Source: Lysobacterales bacterium (GTDB lineage Bacteria > Pseudomonadota > Gammaproteobacteria > Xanthomonadales > SZUA-5). Taken from it: a stretch of DNA of 64,000 nucleotides. Location of the stretch: assembly GCA_022844135.1 (NCBI GenBank), contig JALHMG010000013.1, forward strand, positions 1-64,000, read 5' to 3'. The notes beneath the pieces are model-generated. The model was not told where the DNA came from. It saw only the letters and a program-made list of their open reading frames with translations, and did no database searches. Position 1 is the stretch's first letter, and every line of letters begins with the position of its first letter. Positions 32,901-41,758 of the stretch are shown in pieces. The position numbers were made by a program, and so were the translations under genes.

Positions 32901-35199
32901 AGACGCGGACGCTGGTCGGAGCGTACTTGCCTTCAGCGCCCACCATGGCGAATGTGCTGGTGGTGGTCAACGCGGATGGCGTACCGACGCCGTCGACGCG
33001 GGTCAGCACATTACCCATCGCGTCGTAGCGCAACGTGGTGATCGACGGCGAGCCGCCCAGGGAACTGCCGGCCGCGTTGAAGACAATTTGCGTCGGCCAC
33101 CCGGCGTTGCCATATTGGCCAGTAGCAGGATCCTGGGTGTATTGAAACGTCGTAATGACGCCACGTTCGTCGCGGATGCGCGTAACGAATCCTCGCCAGT
33201 CGTAGTCGATATCGGTGCTGAGGTTCAGGGTCCCAGCCGCCTCAGTGTAGATGTCAGGCAGGCCGAGCGAATCGTAGCTGGTGGTGTGGCGCGTACCGTC
33301 GGGTAGCACCACGGCCGTGATCTGCCCAGCTGTGTTTGCCTCGTAGGTGGTGCTTTGTATGGTGTTGCTGGTTCCCTTGACACGCTTGTTCGTCAGAACG
33401 CCGCGAGCGTCGTAGCCGAATTCATGCACAACCCCGCTGGACAGTTTGTGCGTCAGCACATTGCCGAAACTGTCGTAGGTGAACTCTTGAGGGATCGGTG
33501 CGTCCTTGTACATGGTCATGTTGCGGGCCGCATCCCATCCCAACTCGACGTAACGACCTGCAGGGTCGATGACCTGAATAGGCAAGCCGGAGCCGTTATA
33601 GGCATGCACAATGTGCAAGCCCGGCGTGTCGTAGTTGCCGCCGATCAGTTTCCTGTACCGGAACAGACCAAATTCGTTGTAGAAGTGAAGCTCCAGACGA
33701 GGAGCCTGTGCCTGCGACCTTAAGCCATAGGTCACACGCGTTGGATTCATCACAGCACTGTACTGAACTTCAAATCCAGTGATCGCGCCGCTGGGCGATT
33801 GCTGCTCGACAACTCTGGCGCCGTCGTACACATTGACAGTCGCTCTTGCGGCAGCACCGAGGGTTTGCGGATCGTTGTTTTCGTCGTAGAGCTTCTCGAT
33901 GCGGTTACCGCTGATATAGCTGAACGTGCGCACGCGGCCTGCGGCATCGGTGAGGGTGACCAATTGGCCGCCGCTGTTGTATCCCAACTGCAGGGCGCGG
34001 CTGCCGGCGTTGGCCACGTTGTGGACGATGCGATCGAGGCGCCAGTAGACACCATTCGGTCCGGTTGCCTGACTGTGCTCGTAACGCACAGTGCGTCCAT
34101 CGTTGAGGTTGTTGCTCACCAGCCACACGCCTGTCGTGTTGTTCCAGGCGTATGTCAGGCGATTGCCGATACGATCCTGGCGACTCGTCAGCATGCCATT
34201 GGTATCGAAGGTCCAGATATCGCCGAAACGATTGCTCAACGTCGTCACACCTGTTGCAGCGTTGCGCGACAGTTGCATCTCCACGGTTGGATGCTTTTCG
34301 AACTGGGTTTCGGCGGCATCGATCGCCTTGAATGTCGACACGGCACCATCTGGCATGAAGAGGTCGTAGTAAACCGGAGGTGTGTTGCAGCCGGTCCAAA
34401 CGGCGTTGCAGGGAAGCGCGGTCTCGACTCGTCGCTTCAGCGTCCATTGATCCAACGTCCAGCCAGGGCTCATGCCCGTGTAGCTGCGACCCACGAATGC
34501 ATCGAAAGAGGAGTAACGGATCGCTGCATCCATGGACAGTCCCGCCCCCGGCGCCTCCAGTCCGGCAGTCAGATAGAAGGCGCGTGAGCGGCAATCGACA
34601 GGATCGGCCGCACCACAGTTTTCGGGCAAGTGCGGCGGCGGTGGCCCGCAGGTGGCGTTCGGGGTCGCTGGCGGCGCGGGTCCGCTGAAGACCGCCGTGA
34701 TCGAGCAAGTAGCGCCGAAGTCATGTCGGCTAACGGGGAAACCGGAGTACCACGCGCCGGCGCTGGGTCCGTCCAAAGGCAGCAGCGCTGCGCCATTGGA
34801 CTCAATACTTGTCCAAGCGCCGCTGTATACGGTGCTATATCGATAAATGTTGACCGGCCAGCTGTGGATGAAAGTGCTGGATTGACCGCTTCCAAGGGGA
34901 TTGCTGCAGGTGGCGATAAAGCATTTCGCCGTGGTCGTGAGCCCATAGCCCAGGTCGTCGGTGTGATTGCCGGTCCTGGCGCCGCCGGAATGGCCCGGCG
35001 GAATCTCGATCGAAGTGCCGCTCGGAAATCCCGTTGTTCCGGGCTGGGTTTGTGCCTGGACGGCGCTTCCACCCAAAAATGCGAGCAGTAACGTCGTAGC
35101 TATGCTCCACACCAAGCTCGAGCTGCGCCCAGTCCACCAGCGCTCCATCACACCATTGCACAACCTGGCCCCATTCCTGACGCTTGCTTTACCGTGCAT
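29941..35199 (-). CDS. Long secreted YD-repeat (Rhs-like) protein with cadherin-like repeats
   Basis: 1752 residues from ATG 35199, supported by GGGGAGC about 6 bases upstream; an in-frame GTG-type extension starts 69 bases earlier. The N-terminus contains a signal-like hydrophobic segment (LVWSIATTLLLAFLGG, residues about 27-42). An unidentified domain (to ~residue 260) is followed by a long array of YD repeats (about 270-1330), two cadherin-like modules of 101 residues and a C-terminal beta-rich domain. The Rhs core is not on this polypeptide; it lies in the next ORF. A long open frame on the opposite strand is only a shadow of its GC-rich third positions. Confidence 0.88.
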   Translation of the reverse strand: MHGKASVRNGARLCNGVMERWWTGRSSSLVWSIATTLLLAFLGGSAVQAQTQPGTTGFPSGTSIEIPPGHSGGARTGNHTDDLGYGLTTTAKCFIATCSNPLGSGQSSTFIHSWPVNIYRYSTVYSGAWTSIESNGAALLPLDGPSAGAWYSGFPVSRHDFGATCSITAVFSGPAPPATPNATCGPPPPHLPENCGAADPVDCRSRAFYLTAGLEAPGAGLSMDAAIRYSSFDAFVGRSYTGMSPGWTLDQWTLKRRVETALPCNAVWTGCNTPPVYYDLFMPDGAVSTFKAIDAAETQFEKHPTVEMQLSRNAATGVTTLSNRFGDIWTFDTNGMLTSRQDRIGNRLTYAWNNTTGVWLVSNNLNDGRTVRYEHSQATGPNGVYWRLDRIVHNVANAGSRALQLGYNSGGQLVTLTDAAGRVRTFSYISGNRIEKLYDENNDPQTLGAAARATVNVYDGARVVEQQSPSGAITGFEVQYSAVMNPTRVTYGLRSQAQAPRLELHFYNEFGLFRYRKLIGGNYDTPGLHIVHAYNGSGLPIQVIDPAGRYVELGWDAARNMTMYKDAPIPQEFTYDSFGNVLTHKLSSGVVHEFGYDARGVLTNKRVKGTSNTIQSTTYEANTAGQITAVVLPDGTRHTTSYDSLGLPDIYTEAAGTLNLSTDIDYDWRGFVTRIRDERGVITTFQYTQDPATGQYGNAGWPTQIVFNAAGSSLGGSPSITTLRYDAMGNVLTRVDGVGTPSALTTTSTFAMVGAEGKYAPTSVRVSGANTPTQITEIAYNLFGDAERVTEKDVCCAAGSGRVLMDRIRSYRYTDQGRLDKVLDHAGQTILDFEYNPAGDVIQVSDRRGIGQRYEYDHHGRVVFVRRGNVISGGALSVTELRYDTKSNLVKVINPVGAQTDYFYDEFNRVNTVLAMTSQAQGSAVVEETYYSYQTASAATPGFQRNWPTRIQRGSSASAVSAVLEYDRLGRVTQRTLENGSSPLITRFLYTLGSEPDRSNLRQVIDANNATTSWLYNAFGQVVRETDAAGNQWNYDYNERGWLTAQRDPLAIAASARETRYSYDATGRLLSLLRDGKSESWAYDADGALRQKVDFAGRATGFTYDTLGRLRLIDYPPGDANVDGAPDVRYSYDQGAIGNVLEEQLSDTGTVIASSAYEYDNWNRLSRYARTDSLAGHPFANQARRLQYDYTLTDAISRITYPDLSGVDYTMDALSRPATLTPFGGAAQSFSYRRDGALNAIQRVGGPTTTYGYDAAGRVNDANTTSGASTLQRLQVLARDGLGNIQQLRESVPSAGPDMTTSYSYDLLSRLTNQSYPLVPGTQVPGAPSGNRTYGYDPTGNITSITGGNTPPTISNIADLSVVAGSNTGAIAFTVNDTQTPTASLTLQGSSTNTALVPISSIAFGGSGSARTVTVTPVAGQTGQSTIRITVSDGQLTAFDEFVLTVSAGNTPPTISNIADVSIAAGSNTGAIAFTVNDTQTPAASLTLQGTSTNTALVSASGIVFGGSGTARTVTVTPNAGQTGQAVIRVTVSDGQLTAFDEFVLTVGSGSNLCASTPATPVRVAAGQGLFASFSASERLEVRGGRVGTGDWEWGLGANTQLAGQFVNAHLDWVSGRNYRFVLRYNGQGSGTMEVFDGASMVFTRTFAGASGAQLRTGNALQLYAKANAGLGTARVVMVLNRLENGTYSDTLQTAGNNNYSEVRSVYFTPALANGFELEGTIRLEFTGTSAPSSSRLVFTATAGNLNCGGAP
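30556..31161 (-). repeat. Two tandem 303-bp repeats inside the YD-repeat gene
   Basis: The two units encode near-identical 101-residue modules beginning NTPPTISNIAD and ending TAFDEFVLTV. The offset between matching points (30571 against 30874) is 303 bp. They fit cadherin-like/bacterial Ig-type beta-sandwich modules with a DGQLT-type acidic loop. Recent duplication is likely given the DNA-level similarity, and copy number may vary among strains. Confidence 0.8.
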
Positions 35200-35384
35200 T
35201 TTTGCTCCCCAGCGGTTTCGGCGAGAGCAACTAGGCGACAAGTTGGGATTGCAGTCTTCAACTCGCAATGATCGTTAGATAAACAATTTATTCCCTTTTA
35301 AATCATTAACTTATATCCTCAGACCCGGCTCCACCACAGAAGATGCGATGTGAATACGGCCACTGTGCGCCTGCACGCAGCGGA
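35200..35384 (-). promoter_or_regulatory. AT-rich spacer with the likely promoter of the YD-repeat gene
   Basis: The stretch 35278-35325 is far richer in A and T than its surroundings (with AAACAATTTATTCCC and TTTTAAATCATTAAC on the plus strand). It must contain the promoter of the minus-strand YD-repeat gene unless that gene is read from the regulator upstream. Several weak -10-like sextamers occur on the minus strand; none has a clear -35 at 17 bp, so no exact site is called. Confidence 0.4.
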
Positions 35385-37910
35385 CTATCGTGGTGTCTCC
35401 ACCAGATGAGGCGCGCAATCGACGTTCACCGGCGGCAGTGGATGGAGGATCTTGGCGCGCGCGAGCGCGACATCGTGGCACTGAGTTGGCACGGCCCATT
35501 CGATCAGGCGGAGCGTGAACACTCGAAGCTCGGGCGTATGGCCGTTTGCCGCAAACCGCCATAGTGCCTTCGACGTCTCCATGCCCGGACGCGCAACGAC
35601 CAGCTCCAGGGCATCGATCATTTCGAGATATTCCCGCAGGACTGCCGGAAATTGCGACCATCGAGGCGACCCCGCAAGGTTTTCGACTTGGCGCGTTTCG
35701 CCAAGCATCGTCAACGCCGCAGCCGTTTTCGCGCGCGACCCCCACAAACCATGATCGTTCTGCGCCAATGCGGATTTCGCTTTCGCGCGCGCCAGAGCTT
35801 TATCGCCAGCCAGCGACGCGACGATGCTCTGTCCCGCCAGACCATACTGCTGAAGCGACTGATCGCCGGCCTCGCGTCCGGACCGGATGCATAACTCATA
35901 CGCTGCACTGGCCTCGTCGAGTTCGTTGAGCGCCACGTGAAGTTCTCCCAGGCCGCACGCCCAGGAGTAGCGAAATGGCACCTGCGGGACTTGTTCTGCC
36001 AACGAATGCAATTGCGCGGCCGTCGCTTTGGCGGCGTCAATCTGGCCTTGCTTCCACTCCAATCCGAACCGCATAGCGAGAGCACCAATTCCGTAGACCG
36101 GAGATTGGCCAGCAGCTCGGGCCAATCGTTGCATGGCGTGCGTTGCCAGGTCGAGGTTCCTTAAGTCCATCGCCGCCGCGTGCAATTCCTCCAGGGCTCG
36201 ATATTCGGTCAAACGATCGCCGGCATCGGCGGCATCGTTGGCCAGCGCGAGACTGAACTTAGCGCGTTCGTCCGCATTGCGGCTGGCGCGCGTCATTCGC
36301 ATTTCGCTGCTGCGCACCCGAAGCACCATCAGATGGTCCCCGGATTCAGCAATTCTCGCTGTCAGAGTGCCGATGTCGGTCATTGGCGCAGCAGCCAATC
36401 GCACCAACGATGTCGCCAGATAGCGACACACCTCGGCGATGGTCGCCTCACCCGCAGCCTGAGCGTGGTCGGCAGCGGCGAGATACAATCGTTTTGCATC
36501 GCGAGAGCGCCCGGCTTCAGCCAGCCACTCGGCGGACATCAGCAGCATCAAGTAGCGTCGACGCGCTGCGGACGGCGCCAGCGACTCCGCCGGTTCGAGC
36601 CAATCGGCACTGGCGGTGTTCAACTCGCCGACCGCCGCCAATGCGGCGATCCGCGCTTGCGAATGCATCAATACCAGGTCCATCGATAAATCCTGCGGAT
36701 CGATATCGCGCAGGTATTGCAATGCGTCCTGGTAGCTGGCGACGCCACTCAGCATGACGCCGAGCGCTATCCGGCAGACGATCTGCTCGCACTGCTCTCT
36801 GGGCACGGCTTCGAAGTAACGCAAGCCATCATCCCAGGCGCCGGTGCCGAAGTGGTAAATCAGCGCCGCGCGCAAAGCCACGCCAGAACCGGGCGGGGCC
36901 GATTGCAGCGCCAGATAGGCATGCATAGCCGCAGGCAACGACTGACCGGCGTTCAGATAGGCTCGGGCCAACAGCTGGCGCGCGACCAGATTTCCGGGGT
37001 CTTTGGCCAGCGCCTGGCGCAACAGTGCGATCGCCGCATCGTATTTGAAAGCGTCGTATTCGATACCTGCGTCGGCGAGCAACTGATTGGCGCTCTGCGA
37101 ATCCACTTCCGGCGATCGCAAGCCGAGTCCCGCAAATTCGCGCCGCATTTGCTGGATCAGCAATGCAGGGTTGGCGGCGCTGATCACGAGGGGCTGACCT
37201 TGCCAACGGCCGCGCAAAACGAACGACTCGTCGCTGCGCGCCAGATCGAACAAGAACTCCGCGCAGCGCGGGCCGCCTGCGTCTCGCATCGACAGGCTGC
37301 GGATCTCGTCGACCACGAACTCCCCGATCCAGGACTCCACGTTCAACTGACCTGGCCGCACTTCCAGACACTGCGGCAACGCCACGGAAACATCTGTCCG
37401 GTTCGCTGCTGCGATCACGTAAACCGCGACCGCCAGCAAAACTGAGCCGAGGGCCGGATAGGCCCATGAACGGCCGCGCCGAGTGGATGCCGACGGCGGC
37501 GCGGCTGCTGCAGCAACGGTCGCTGATGCAGGCTCGGGCAACGCTGTCGCCGGCGCTGCCGCATCCACCGCGACGACCGTGGATTCGGGTTTCGTCGCGA
37601 GGTCTGCCACGGTCTCGACGACGGGGGTGAATCGGTAGCCGATTCGATGTACGGTCAGGATGATCGAGGAGTCGCGGTCGTCGAGCGCGGCGCGCAACTT
37701 CAAAACGCACTGGGCAACCACGCCGTCGGTGACGTGCTCAGTGGGCCAGAGTTGTTCGATCAATTCCGCCCGGGTGATGGCGCGATCGCGATTGACCAGC
37801 AAATACAGGAGCACATCGAATGCGCGACGTTGCAAAGGAATGGCGCGCGCCTGGAGCCGCAGCTCGCGCGCACCCGTGTCCAGCTCAAACTGCAGAAACC
37901 TATAACGCAT
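35385..37910 (-). CDS. CadC-like winged-helix regulator with TM helix and TPR-rich domain
   Basis: 841 residues. Residues 1-100 are an OmpR-type winged helix (RRAFDVLLYLLVNRDRAITRAELIEQLWP ... VVAQCVLKLRAALDD ... HRIGYRF). A Pro/Ala-rich linker and a single TM segment (YPALGSVLLAVAVYVIAAA, about 150-168) follow, and the rest is periplasmic and TPR-like. This is the arrangement of CadC-type membrane-bound transcription activators, which bind DNA from the membrane. Its target is unknown; lying upstream of the Rhs-like pair on the same strand, it may regulate them. Confidence 0.85.
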   Translation of the reverse strand: MRYRFLQFELDTGARELRLQARAIPLQRRAFDVLLYLLVNRDRAITRAELIEQLWPTEHVTDGVVAQCVLKLRAALDDRDSSIILTVHRIGYRFTPVVETVADLATKPESTVVAVDAAAPATALPEPASATVAAAAAPPSASTRRGRSWAYPALGSVLLAVAVYVIAAANRTDVSVALPQCLEVRPGQLNVESWIGEFVVDEIRSLSMRDAGGPRCAEFLFDLARSDESFVLRGRWQGQPLVISAANPALLIQQMRREFAGLGLRSPEVDSQSANQLLADAGIEYDAFKYDAAIALLRQALAKDPGNLVARQLLARAYLNAGQSLPAAMHAYLALQSAPPGSGVALRAALIYHFGTGAWDDGLRYFEAVPREQCEQIVCRIALGVMLSGVASYQDALQYLRDIDPQDLSMDLVLMHSQARIAALAAVGELNTASADWLEPAESLAPSAARRRYLMLLMSAEWLAEAGRSRDAKRLYLAAADHAQAAGEATIAEVCRYLATSLVRLAAAPMTDIGTLTARIAESGDHLMVLRVRSSEMRMTRASRNADERAKFSLALANDAADAGDRLTEYRALEELHAAAMDLRNLDLATHAMQRLARAAGQSPVYGIGALAMRFGLEWKQGQIDAAKATAAQLHSLAEQVPQVPFRYSWACGLGELHVALNELDEASAAYELCIRSGREAGDQSLQQYGLAGQSIVASLAGDKALARAKAKSALAQNDHGLWGSRAKTAAALTMLGETRQVENLAGSPRWSQFPAVLREYLEMIDALELVVARPGMETSKALWRFAANGHTPELRVFTLRLIEWAVPTQCHDVALARAKILHPLPPVNVDCAPHLVETPR

Positions 37911-38145
37911 TCAAGCCCCTGACACGCACCGAGAAAGCCTCTGCGACCCAAGCAAGTGACGGCAGACAGCGGCGCCCGCCAAGTAGGGATGCTACGACGC
38001 TCGACGACGCCTGCTGTGGCCAGTTCGATACACTTCTCGCCATGAAGCGCAGCCACTCATGATCCTGTTCGGCGGGCGCACTCGACCAGCGGGGCGAGGT
38101 CGAAGGATGCGAACATCAGGTTGATGAATCGAGGACTCCGACCCG

Positions 38146-40734
38146 TTAAGCAGCCACCGGCTTGGGCGTCCGCAGCAATCGAAAATCGATGTCCTCGACT
38201 TTGAGCGGCTCGCCCAAATAATGTCCTTGGCCATAGTCCGAACCGCAGTCGGCCACCCACTTCAGGCAGTGCGCACTGCCGACATGCTCGGCGATGACTT
38301 TGAGATCGAGCGCGTGCGCCAGCGAAATCATCGACGAGACCATGGTGCGGTCGCGCGAGGACTCGCCAAGATCGGCGATGAAACTGCCTTCGATTTTGAC
38401 GAAATCGACCGGCAAGTGCTTGAGATGACTGATCGATGAGAATCCGGTGCCGAAGTCGTCGAGCGCGAAGCGCACGCCCTGTTTGCGCAGGCTTTGGATA
38501 AAGCGCCGCGCGGTGTGCAAGCTGCCGATTTCGCTGGTCTCGGTGACTTCGAAAATGACGCGCTCAGCGGATACGCCGGAACCACCGATCAGGCTGTCGA
38601 TGAGTTTCATCGAATCGGCGTCTTGCAGGGTTGCATTGGACAAATTGATAGTCAGCGCGACGCGCGAATCGGCGTCCAGCGAGGCGAGCAACTTGAGCGC
38701 ACGGCTGATCACCCACAAGTCGATTTTGGGCATCATGCCAACGCGTTCGGCCAACGGCACGAAAACGCTCGGGCTGACGATCTGGCCGTCGCGGTTGATC
38801 ATCCGGATCAGCACCTCGAACAGCGCCTCGCCGCGCGTGTGCTGATGCAGGCGCCACGCCTGGTTGCGCAGCGCTGCCTCGTCGACATCGCGAATGACCG
38901 CCATCGGCAGAATCGGCTGCATCAGCAGCATGAAACGATCTTCATGCAACGCGTCTTTGAGGCGAACGATCCAACCAGCATCGAGTTCGCGCGCGATCCG
39001 CGCATCAGCGCCGGCCACGTAAATCTGCGTCTGATCCCGGCCGCGGCGCTTGGCGTCGTGACACGCCAGCCGCGCATGCTCAAGCACATACTCACCGCTG
39101 GGCGCATCGGCCGACAGGATCGCCACGCCCACTGAGCCGGAGACCACTGAAGGCCGGCCGTACATCAAGAAGCGCGCATCTTTCAGCAACTCGCGAAAAC
39201 CATCGGCGATGGTGAACAGGTTCTCGAGCTGCACGCTGGAGAGAATCATCGCGAAATGATCGTCCTCGAGGCGTGCCACCAGATCGTCCTGGCGCAGCCG
39301 TTGCGACAGCAATTGGCCGACATCGGCGAGTACGCGATCGGCAGCCTGCTGTCCGGCATTTTCGACAATCGCATGAAAGCGATCGATGTCGATGTATAGC
39401 AGCGCCGAGTAGCCGCCGCGCTCGCGGCGACGTTCGAGCTCATGGGTGAGCGACTGAATGAGATGACGGCGATTGGCCAGACCGGTCAGCTGATCGTGCT
39501 GCAATTCCCAGCGCAATCGATCCGCACTTTTGCGCTCGGAGATATTGCGGAATACCACCACCGTGCCTTCCCGGCGCCCGGAAATCGCCAGGGGCAACAC
39601 GGTGCACTCCACCGGCACCGGCAGGCCGGCGCGCGTCCAGAACACGGTTTCGTAGCCAGTCAATTCGGTGCCGTTGGTATAAGCCTTGGTCAACACCGAA
39701 TCGCCGGCATCGATCGGTTCGCCGTCTTCGGCGGCGAAGTGGAACAATGTATGTGCCGACTTGCCGATTACATCTTTGTCGTCGAGATATGTGAGCAGCT
39801 TGATGGCGGTGGGGTTGGCGAAGGTGATCACGCCCTGCCCGTCGACGCCATAGATGCCATCCCCGACACAGCGCAAGATGCCATCGAGCCGCTGGCGATC
39901 GGCCTCGATCGACTTCTGCGTCTGGATGGTACGCGCCAGCGCTTTGATGCGCGCGAGCGTCAGCTCCAGCACTTCATTCTTGAACATGCACTCCATTGCG
40001 CCGGCTTCCAGGCACTTCTTGATGATCGCGTCCTTGTAGCTGCCGGTGATGATCGCGATCGGCATGTGCTGCGTGGTTTTGGACTCGACGAACTTGCGCG
40101 TCAGCTCATCGCCGCTGCCATCGGGAAGGTAATAGTCGAGAATCGCCAGGTCGTACGCCCCGGTCTGGCCCTTGGCGAAACCCTCCTGAATCGATGCTGC
40201 GGTATCGACGACAAAACCATTGTTCTCAAGTAACTGTCGGTAAGCGAAGCGCACGCTTTGCGAGTCGTCCACAAACAGCACTCGGAGCGGAGGCGCCGTT
40301 GCCGGCCGCGCCAGGGCCGCGACGGCCGGGCCCACCGCCTCTTTGAGTTCGGTCGTCGGCGGCAGCATTTGCTTGAGCGCTGCCGGTATGCGACCGAAAT
40401 TCGACCACAGCAGCAAGAAAGCATTGCGTCTTCGCGCCAGCCATTCTGCCAAAACCGGCGTTTTTTCGTGGCTGAGCACGAGCACCGCCAGGGACGGCGC
40501 TGCGCCTTTCGCCAGCGAATCGAGGATCGCCTCGAATTCCGGCTGCATGCGCTGCGGCGCCCCGAGTATCAACACGCGGAATTTGCTTCGATCAGCCTCT
40601 GCCGCCGCGATCAGCTGCGCCGCCTCGCTATATGTGGTCAACACCTTGTCGGCGCTCTGCTTGGAGGCCGAGAGGGTGCGCTGCAACAGATGGCTCAGCG
40701 TTGCAGAACTTTCGACGATGGCGATGCCAGACAT
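38146..40734 (-). CDS. Receiver-PAS-GGDEF-EAL protein, degenerate GGDEF
   Basis: 862 residues from ATG 40734. Domains in order: a degenerate receiver-like part (about 1-130), a true receiver (VDDSQSVRF ... ILDYYLPDGSG, about 150-270), a PAS domain (about 285-400), GGDEF (about 415-570) with VARLEDDHFAMIL in place of GGDEF, and EAL (about 590-862). The EAL residues are present: FEVLIRM, NLS, FEVTETS, DDFGTGFSS, VKIEGSF, AEHVGS, GQGHYLGEP. It is therefore a predicted c-di-GMP phosphodiesterase whose cyclase domain is likely inactive and may be a sensor. A TTG 21 bases upstream is a possible alternative start. Confidence 0.88.
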   Translation of the reverse strand: MSGIAIVESSATLSHLLQRTLSASKQSADKVLTTYSEAAQLIAAAEADRSKFRVLILGAPQRMQPEFEAILDSLAKGAAPSLAVLVLSHEKTPVLAEWLARRRNAFLLLWSNFGRIPAALKQMLPPTTELKEAVGPAVAALARPATAPPLRVLFVDDSQSVRFAYRQLLENNGFVVDTAASIQEGFAKGQTGAYDLAILDYYLPDGSGDELTRKFVESKTTQHMPIAIITGSYKDAIIKKCLEAGAMECMFKNEVLELTLARIKALARTIQTQKSIEADRQRLDGILRCVGDGIYGVDGQGVITFANPTAIKLLTYLDDKDVIGKSAHTLFHFAAEDGEPIDAGDSVLTKAYTNGTELTGYETVFWTRAGLPVPVECTVLPLAISGRREGTVVVFRNISERKSADRLRWELQHDQLTGLANRRHLIQSLTHELERRRERGGYSALLYIDIDRFHAIVENAGQQAADRVLADVGQLLSQRLRQDDLVARLEDDHFAMILSSVQLENLFTIADGFRELLKDARFLMYGRPSVVSGSVGVAILSADAPSGEYVLEHARLACHDAKRRGRDQTQIYVAGADARIARELDAGWIVRLKDALHEDRFMLLMQPILPMAVIRDVDEAALRNQAWRLHQHTRGEALFEVLIRMINRDGQIVSPSVFVPLAERVGMMPKIDLWVISRALKLLASLDADSRVALTINLSNATLQDADSMKLIDSLIGGSGVSAERVIFEVTETSEIGSLHTARRFIQSLRKQGVRFALDDFGTGFSSISHLKHLPVDFVKIEGSFIADLGESSRDRTMVSSMISLAHALDLKVIAEHVGSAHCLKWVADCGSDYGQGHYLGEPLKVEDIDFRLLRTPKPVAA

Positions 40735-40852
40735 GAATCGATGCCGAAAACGCAAGGAGGCGGAATCTCACCAGGGAGCGCGAACGAAAGCAAGCGCAGA
40801 TGCGTCAAAATTGCGCTTTCCGTGGCTCATGTAGCCTTAGCGGACTGAAGCC

Positions 40853-41758
40853 ATGAGAGCGCTAACGTTGAGAACTGCCCTACTGCTGCCACTCAGCACG
40901 CTGGTCGTTTCGATCAACACCATCGTCCACGTCATTCCGCTATTCGCGCTGGCTTTGCTCAAGTTCGCATTAGCTTTCGACGCGGTGCGACGGCCACTGG
41001 GCCTGGCGCTCACCGCTGTCGCCGAAAACTGGATATCAGTGAACAGCCGCCTGATCGATTGGCTGGCACCCGGCGACTGGCAAATTCTCGGCGGCGAGAG
41101 CCTGCGCTACGAGGGATGGTATCTGGTGGCCTGCAACCACCAGAGCTGGGTGGATATTCCGGTATTGCAGAAGGTGTTCAACAAGCGCATTCCATTCCTG
41201 AAATTCTTCCTCAAGCAGCAACTTATCTGGGTTCCGCTACTGGGGCTGGCGTGGTGGGCACTGGATTTTCCGTTCATGCGCCGCTACAGCCAGGCACAGA
41301 TCGCTCACGATCCGAGCAAGCGGGGCAAGGATCGTCAGGCCACGCGCCGCGCCTGCGAGAAGTTCGCAAAGCTGCCCGTGTCAGTGATGAACTTTATCGA
41401 AGGTACGCGGCGCACCGAAGAAAAGCATGTATCCCAATCCGCCGCATTTCGTCATCTGTTGAAACCGAAGGCCGGCGGCATTGCGTTCGTCATCGATGCC
41501 ATGGGAAACGTGCTGCAATCGCTGGTCGATGTCACTATCGTTTATCCGGATGGCACGCCGAGCATGCTCACGCTGCTCGGTGGGAACATGCGACGGGTCA
41601 TCGTGCACATCCAGGAGCGCGCAATTCCACCGCAGTTCCTCGGTGGCGATTACGAAAACGATGCTGAATTCCGTCAGCGCTTTCAGACCTGGATCAACGA
41701 TATCTGGGTGGAAAAAGACGCTCTGATCGACAGGCTGAAAGCCGGTGCAATGCGCTGA
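40853..41758 (+). CDS. Acyltransferase of the PlsC/YihG (LPLAT) family
   Basis: 301 residues. NHQSWVD (95-101) is the catalytic NHx4D motif and FIEGTRR the second conserved block; N-terminal hydrophobic segment anchors it to the inner membrane. Matches the YihG-type lysophosphatidate/related acyltransferases. It overlaps the RlmC gene by 14 bases. Confidence 0.9.
   Translation: MRALTLRTALLLPLSTLVVSINTIVHVIPLFALALLKFALAFDAVRRPLGLALTAVAENWISVNSRLIDWLAPGDWQILGGESLRYEGWYLVACNHQSWVDIPVLQKVFNKRIPFLKFFLKQQLIWVPLLGLAWWALDFPFMRRYSQAQIAHDPSKRGKDRQATRRACEKFAKLPVSVMNFIEGTRRTEEKHVSQSAAFRHLLKPKAGGIAFVIDAMGNVLQSLVDVTIVYPDGTPSMLTLLGGNMRRVIVHIQERAIPPQFLGGDYENDAEFRQRFQTWINDIWVEKDALIDRLKAGAMR

Noticed and set aside
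30760-33306. 848-aa open frame antisense to the YD-repeat gene
   Set aside because: Its composition is Arg/Ala/Gly/Val-biased without domains, it is opposite a well-supported gene with YD motifs, and high GC at third positions produces such shadows.
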